Below are positions 60,210 through 64,000 of a stretch of DNA of 64,000 bases, piece after piece. The notes beneath the pieces are model-generated. The model was not told the DNA's origin and did not search any database. It saw nothing but the letters and a program-made list of their open reading frames with translations. Within the stretch, counting starts at the first letter, position 1. The number at the start of each line of letters is the position of its first letter. The position numbers and the translations under genes are program-made. Source of the stretch: Amycolatopsis methanolica 239 (GTDB lineage: Bacteria; Actinomycetota; Actinomycetes; Mycobacteriales; Pseudonocardiaceae); assembly GCF_000739085.1 (NCBI RefSeq), contig NZ_CP009110.1, positions 248,001 to 312,000 on the forward strand, written 5' to 3'.

Positions 60210-61387
60210 ACCTGCCGCTCGCCGGGATCACCGTCGTCAGCCTGGAGCAGGCCGTCGCGGCGCCGTTCGCGACGCGCCAGCTCGCTGATCTCGGCGCCCG
60301 GGTGCTCAAGGTGGAACGCCCCGGTGGCGGCGACTTCGCGCGGCGCTACGACACGACCGTGCACGGCCAGTCCAGCTACTTCGTCTGGCTCAACCGCTCC
60401 AAGGAGTCGCTGACCCTCAACCTCAAGGACCCCCGCGGCCGGGAGGTCCTGGCGAAGCTGCTCGCCGGCGCGGACGTGTTCGTGCAGAACCTCGCGCCTG
60501 GTGCGGCGGCCCGTCTGGAGCTGGATCCGGCGACGCTCGCGCAGCGGTACCCGTCGCTGATCCCGTGCACGATCAGCGGGTACGGCACGGACGGGCCGTG
60601 GGCGGAGCGGAAGGCCTACGACCTGCTCGTCCAGTGCCAGACCGGCCTGGTGTCGCTGACCGGCACACCGGAGGGCGCGGCGCGGGCGGGGGTGTCGGTC
60701 GCGGACATCGCGGGCGGCATGTACGCCTACTCGGGCATCCTGACGGCCCTGTTCACGCGGGCCACGACCGGCCGGGCGCGGCCGGTGGAGGTGTCGTTGT
60801 TCGACGCGCTGTCCGAGTGGATGGGACAGCCGGCCTACTACACGCGCTACGGCGGCACGCAGCCGCCGCGGGTGGGCACCCAGCACGCGACGATCGCGCC
60901 CTACGGCGCCTACACCGCGGCCGACGGAAAGGACGTGCTGTTCTCGATCCAGAACGAGCCGGAGTGGGTCGCGTTGTGCTCGCGGTTCCTGCAGCGGCCC
61001 GAGCTGGTCGACGACCCGCGGTTCGCGACCGGCTCCGCGCGGGTGGCCCACCGGGACGAGCTGAACGAGATCGTGGCGGCGCGGTTCCGCGAGCTGGACA
61101 GCGACAAGATCATGGCCCTGCTGGATGACATCGGCGTGGCGAACGCCGGGGTGAACTCGGTGCACGAGTTCCTGGCGCACCCGGTGCTCGCCGAGCGGGA
61201 CCGGTGGCGCACGGTGCCGATTCCCGGCGGGACGGTGGAGGCGCTGCTCCCGCCGGTGATCATGGGCGGGTTCGAGCCGCGGATGGGGCCGGTGCCCGAG
61301 GTGGGCGCGCACACCGACGCGATCCTCCAGGAACTCGGCCACGAGGCGGCGGCTGTGGAGCAGCTGCGTGCGGAGGGCGTGGTCTGA
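60206..61387 (+). CDS. Family III CoA transferase (CaiB/BaiF)
   Basis: A 393-residue enzyme. VVSLEQAVAAPFATRQLADL near the start and the catalytic aspartate (Asp167) in VSVADIAGG fit formyl-CoA/CaiB-type transferases, which move CoA between carboxylates by an aspartyl-CoA intermediate. NLKDPRGREVL and VFVQNLAPG are family blocks. The GTG start overlaps the ABM gene. The substrate is unknown. A partial copy of its last 14 codons lies 65 bases downstream. Confidence 0.92.
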   Translation: MNLPLAGITVVSLEQAVAAPFATRQLADLGARVLKVERPGGGDFARRYDTTVHGQSSYFVWLNRSKESLTLNLKDPRGREVLAKLLAGADVFVQNLAPGAAARLELDPATLAQRYPSLIPCTISGYGTDGPWAERKAYDLLVQCQTGLVSLTGTPEGAARAGVSVADIAGGMYAYSGILTALFTRATTGRARPVEVSLFDALSEWMGQPAYYTRYGGTQPPRVGTQHATIAPYGAYTAADGKDVLFSIQNEPEWVALCSRFLQRPELVDDPRFATGSARVAHRDELNEIVAARFRELDSDKIMALLDDIGVANAGVNSVHEFLAHPVLAERDRWRTVPIPGGTVEALLPPVIMGGFEPRMGPVPEVGAHTDAILQELGHEAAAVEQLRAEGVV

Positions 61388-61451
61388 CCCGCGGGGTTGC
61401 TGCCTGAGCCCCGGAGGCTGTTCTGTTCGCTGGCTGGGCCTGCAGCTGGGC

Positions 61452-61496
61452 GGCGATGCTGCTGCTGAGCGGCTGCACGTGGAAGGCGTGGTCTGA
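61452..61496 (+). pseudogene. Duplicated 3' end of a CoA transferase gene
   Basis: The 15 codons GDAAAERLHVEGVV plus stop closely match the end of the upstream CoA transferase (EAAAVEQLRAEGVV plus stop), with the same last bases GGCGTGGTCTGACC. This is a remnant of a second, deleted family III transferase or of a tandem duplication. Confidence 0.75.
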
Positions 61497-61583
61497 CCCT
61501 GGGCCCGCGGAAGCTGAAGCCACAGCGCGTCGGAGGTGGGGGTGACCTGGATTGAGCCCCTCGTTCGTGGGGTACTCGCCGGT

Positions 61584-62083
61584 ATGCGTCGCACGTTGCT
61601 CGGGATTTACCTGAACGACCACGTGGCCGTGGTGACCGCCGGGGTCGAGCTGGCCAGGCGCTTCGCCCACACCGAGGCCGACTGGGCAGGCAACGGCAAG
61701 CTCGACCGGCTCGCCGAGGAACTGGCCGAGGACCGCGACGCCCTCGTCGACATGATGCGCGCCCTCGGCGACCCTCCCGCCCCACCGGCCACTGGGCAGG
61801 GTGGCTCCTGGAGAAGGCGGGCAGGCTCAAGTTCAACGGCCGCCTGCTGAACCGTTCGCCGCTCAGCCGGGTCGTCGAGCTGGAGGGGCTCCGGCTCGGC
61901 GTCGAGGGCAAGGTCGCGGCCTGGCGCACCCTGCGTGCCCGCGCCGCCGTCGACCCGCGCCTGGACGCCGACCGGCTCGACGAGCTGATCGCGAACGGGC
62001 GCAGTCAGGCGACGCGGCTCGAACGCCTGCGCGCACGTGCGGTGGCCGAGCTGTTCGGCGAGGAAACCGACCAGGCCGCTTGA
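61584..62083 (+). pseudogene. Frameshifted hypothetical gene, about 165 codons
   Basis: The first frame gives MRRTLLGIYLNDHVAVVTAG and AEELAEDRDALVDMMRALG. The second frame gives HWAGWLLEKAGRLKFNGRLL, VVELEGLRLGVEGKVAAWRT and ELFGEETDQAA to the stop at 62083. Joined, they form a helical protein of a conserved actinomycete family of unknown function. The switch lies at about 61765-61785 in a C-rich run, consistent with a single-base change. Confidence 0.75.
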
Positions 62084-62236
62084 CGACACCGGTCCGCGCG
62101 CCAGGATCCACGAGTTCTTCCCCTGTGGTTAACCCGTTTCGTCGCGTCGTGTGTTAGCCGCCTCCAATCAGTCCGCAATGGACAGTCGAGTTGTCCACAG
62201 ATTGGTCCACCTGTGGATCGCTTTGTGGACAACCAC

Positions 62237-62827
62237 TCAGGCGGGTTTGGCGTACCGCGCTTCGGCCTTGAACCGCGTTCGCGCGGCGATCCGGCGCGCG
62301 CCGCTCATGTTCATGCGCCACGTGGCCATCGCGACGCTGACCCGGAAGTGGTTGGCCACCGAGTGATCCGACCAGCCCTTGAACGCGGCGATCCGCGCGG
62401 CGTCGGTGGGGATGAGGAGCTCGCCGGACAGTTCGGCGGCCTCCTCCTCGATGCCCGCGACAGCGGAGCGGCAGCCGTTCTCGTCGGTCAGCGTTGGACC
62501 GAACGGGTGTTCCAGGAGCACGTGCGCCATCTCGTGCGCGATCGTGGAGCGCCTGCGGCGCATGGGGTGCACGTGGTTCTCGATGATCACGGCACCGCTC
62601 GGGTCGAGCGGGACCAGTGCGGCGGAGAACACGTGCGGGCGTTCTTCCGTCAGGTGCCGCACCGACTCCGCGGGCAGGAACGGGCTGCGCAGGTCGAACA
62701 CCTCGATCCCGTACAGCTCGGCCAGTGCCCACGGGTCCAGCGGTGCGAAGACCTCGGTGCCCAGCTCGGCCCGCACCTCGAGGGCGAGTTCCCTGGCCTC
62801 CTTCTTGAAACCCCGGCGGAGGGTCAT
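62237..62827 (-). CDS. ImmA/IrrE-family metallopeptidase
   Basis: A 196-residue protein with the zinc motif TIAHEMAHVLLEH and a downstream glutamate-rich helix (EEEAAELSGELLIPTDA) typical of ImmA/IrrE. Such proteases cleave a partner XRE repressor on stress or DNA damage. Its ATG overlaps the stop of the XRE gene (ATGA), so the two are made together. The C-terminal part (HFRVSVAMATWRM) is a small winged segment seen in the family. Confidence 0.92.
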   Translation of the reverse strand: MTLRRGFKKEARELALEVRAELGTEVFAPLDPWALAELYGIEVFDLRSPFLPAESVRHLTEERPHVFSAALVPLDPSGAVIIENHVHPMRRRRSTIAHEMAHVLLEHPFGPTLTDENGCRSAVAGIEEEAAELSGELLIPTDAARIAAFKGWSDHSVANHFRVSVAMATWRMNMSGARRIAARTRFKAEARYAKPA

Positions 62828-63198
62828 TTCGACTCCTTGTTCTTGGCGCGGATGTGTCGCATCGTCAGGCCGACCACGTCCAGCAGGTGCTGCTGGTCGG
62901 ACTCGCTGAGTTCTTCCTCGGCCCGGAGCAGGGGCGCGAGCTGCGCTTCGAGCGAGGGCCGGCGGCGCCCGTCGGGCTGGCCCTCCGGCCACACCATGAA
63001 CGTCTCGGCGGGCATCCCGAGCCACTGGACGAGCGCGATGAACCCGTCCAGGTCCGGCCGGTGGCCGTTGCCCATCCGGCTGACCAGGGACGCGCTCACC
63101 CCGGCCTCGGCCGCGAGCTGCCGCCACGACAAGCCGCGTGACTCTCGCTCCGCGTCGAGGGCCGCATAGAGCCTCCCCGTGTCCAGCCGTCCGCCCAT
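62824..63198 (-). CDS. XRE-family transcriptional regulator, partner of IrrE protease
   Basis: A 124-residue protein with an N-terminal helix-turn-helix (LSWRQLAAEAGVSASLVSRM, then GNGHRPDLDGFIALVQWL) and a helical C terminus. ATG 63198 has GGAGG eight bases upstream. Two TTGC-N6-GCAA sites lie between it and the divergent DUF2188 gene and are the likely operators. Cleavage by the coupled IrrE-like protease would relieve repression. Confidence 0.9.
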   Translation of the reverse strand: MGGRLDTGRLYAALDAERESRGLSWRQLAAEAGVSASLVSRMGNGHRPDLDGFIALVQWLGMPAETFMVWPEGQPDGRRRPSLEAQLAPLLRAEEELSESDQQHLLDVVGLTMRHIRAKNKESK

Positions 63199-63240
63199 AT
63201 GGCACACCTCCGCGCTCCGTTCCGTCGCAGTTTTGCCGAA

Positions 63241-63295
63241 CCGTTGCGGAGGTGCAACGGTGATGTACTATAGGAACAGTATTGCTCCAGTGCAA
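63241..63295. promoter_or_regulatory. Two operator-like inverted repeats around a -10 box
   Basis: Site 1 is CCGTTGC-ggaggt-GCAACGG (63241-63260). Site 2 is TTGC-tccagt-GCAA (63282-63295). Both share TTGC-N6-GCAA. Between them is TACTATAGG, a likely -10 for the rightward DUF2188 gene. An XRE repressor at both sites would cover that promoter. Confidence 0.7.
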
Positions 63296-63317
63296 CACCC
63301 GAGGAGGGAGAGGGATC

Positions 63318-63539
63318 ATGTCGCGGACGGTGTACTGGGTCTCGCCGATGCTGGGCAGCTGGGACGTGAAGCGGGGCGAGGCCGTGCTGTCGCACCACGA
63401 GCGCAAGCGGGACGCGGTGCGCGCGGCCGCGAAGCGGGCGCGCGCCGACCGCCCGAGCGTGCTCAGGATCCAGCGGCGCGACGGGTCGATCGAGAGCAGA
63501 CGGCTCTACGGCAACGATCCGCTGTCTGCTCCGGGTTGA
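63318..63539 (+). CDS. DUF2188 domain protein
   Basis: A 73-residue protein with VYWVSPMLGSWDVKRG at the start and RRDGSIESRRLYGNDPLSAPG at the end. These two blocks define DUF2188, a small domain of unknown function common in actinomycetes and phages. GAGGAGGGAGAGG gives a very strong ribosome site. It is divergent from the XRE/IrrE pair and probably under its control. Confidence 0.88.
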   Translation: MSRTVYWVSPMLGSWDVKRGEAVLSHHERKRDAVRAAAKRARADRPSVLRIQRRDGSIESRRLYGNDPLSAPG

Positions 63540-63699
63540 CTTCTCCCGCGGCCTGCCGCCGGGGGTGGGGTGGGTGGGCATGGGGTGGACGATAGGGGTG
63601 GGGTCTGACAATTCGGGGCGCTTCGTCGTGGCGCCTCACGAGGCCCTCCGCTCGGTGTCCCCTGTGGACAGTGCGGTTTCCACCTCCGCGCACAGGATT

Positions 63700-64000
63700 C
63701 GCGCGGCCACGCCGTTCCGGTGGCGCCAGTGCGGCCGCGGCTGTGGAGGCGGTCGGCGTGACGGCGGCGGCGCCTGCCGCGGCGATCACCCGCGAGGCCA
63801 GGGCGAGGCCGTAGTCCGGCGCGAGGGCGGTGATGGAGTTGCCCAGCACGAAGACGCCGAGCGCGGCCAGCAGGACGGTGCGCCGCGGCCAGTTCCCGGT
63901 CGCCGCGGCGAGCACCGGGGACAGCACGGCGTAGGCGATCGCGAAGACGGACACGAGCTGGCCGGCCTCGTCGACGCTGACGTCCAGCGAGCGGGCGAGT
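63700..64000 (-). pseudogene. MFS transporter fragment, truncated and running off the window
   Basis: On the minus strand the first ~100 residues of an MFS permease are readable from the window edge: LDVSVDEAGQLVSVFAIAYA, then NWPRRTVLLAALGVFVLG, ALASRVIAAAGAAAVTPTAS and PPERRGRA. Similarity stops abruptly at 63700, before the third or fourth helix pair, and the frame then enters unrelated sequence. The gene is truncated, probably by a deletion. Its start is outside the window. Confidence 0.75.

Overview
The window comes from a high-GC actinomycete of the Pseudonocardiaceae type; Amycolatopsis or a close relative is my best guess, inferred from protein content and not from any search. GTG and TTG starts are common. 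Arabinogalactan genes (DprE1/DprE2, GlfT1, Wzm/Wzt) and a complete iniBAC-like block point to an arabinogalactan-type envelope. SigF/RsbW, an SsgA-like protein and class III cyclase signalling also fit.

Layout. 1-9.4 kb: cell-wall arabinan and galactan genes in an order resembling the M. tuberculosis Rv3777-Rv3791 neighbourhood (dprE1, dprE2, glfT1, wzt, wzm, a GT-C-like membrane protein, the proteasome activator bpa, a class V aminotransferase homologue and a quinone oxidoreductase). 9.4-14.2 kb: exported M28 peptidase, YpfJ-type metallopeptidase, MarR regulator, tRNA-Ser(UGA) and an unknown membrane protein. 14.2-17.0 kb: the most unusual locus, with a GntR/FCD regulator divergent from a 52-residue membrane protein, an HExxH protein of the putative peptide beta-hydroxylase family, and a 68-codon ORF overlapping its stop codon. 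This looks like a small peptide-modification (RiPP) cassette. 17.0-26.5 kb: an ini system (IniC-like and IniA-like dynamin GTPases, repeat-rich IniB) divergent from an Hsp70-like ATPase translationally coupled to an IniR-like ATPase/LuxR activator, then an L,D-transpeptidase lipoprotein.

26.5-36 kb: two repeat islands of opposite strand composition flank a reductase-rhodanese fusion, a molybdopterin S-/N-oxide reductase, a two-component pair and an unknown membrane protein. 36-51.6 kb: mostly housekeeping and stress genes (SsgA-like, Lrp, AlkZ-like, FabH-like, adenylate cyclase, Ku with a frameshifted ligase, SigF/RsbW, Rv2629-like protein, TSUP transporter, HisC/Pat, acetoacetyl-CoA synthetase, MprF-like protein, tRNA-Ser(GCU), tRNA-Arg(ACG)). 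51.7-54.0 kb: a pseudogene island. 54-61.5 kb: LLM flavoenzyme, P450, TetR with an extra domain, MFS exporter, a frameshifted bL36 gene, SDR, ABM monooxygenase and a CoA transferase. 61.5-64 kb: a frameshifted hypothetical gene, an IrrE/XRE pair divergent from a DUF2188 gene, and a truncated MFS gene running off the end.

Several genes carry single-base deletions beside G/C runs. These could be real decay or homopolymer sequencing errors, so the pseudogene calls need read-level checking.
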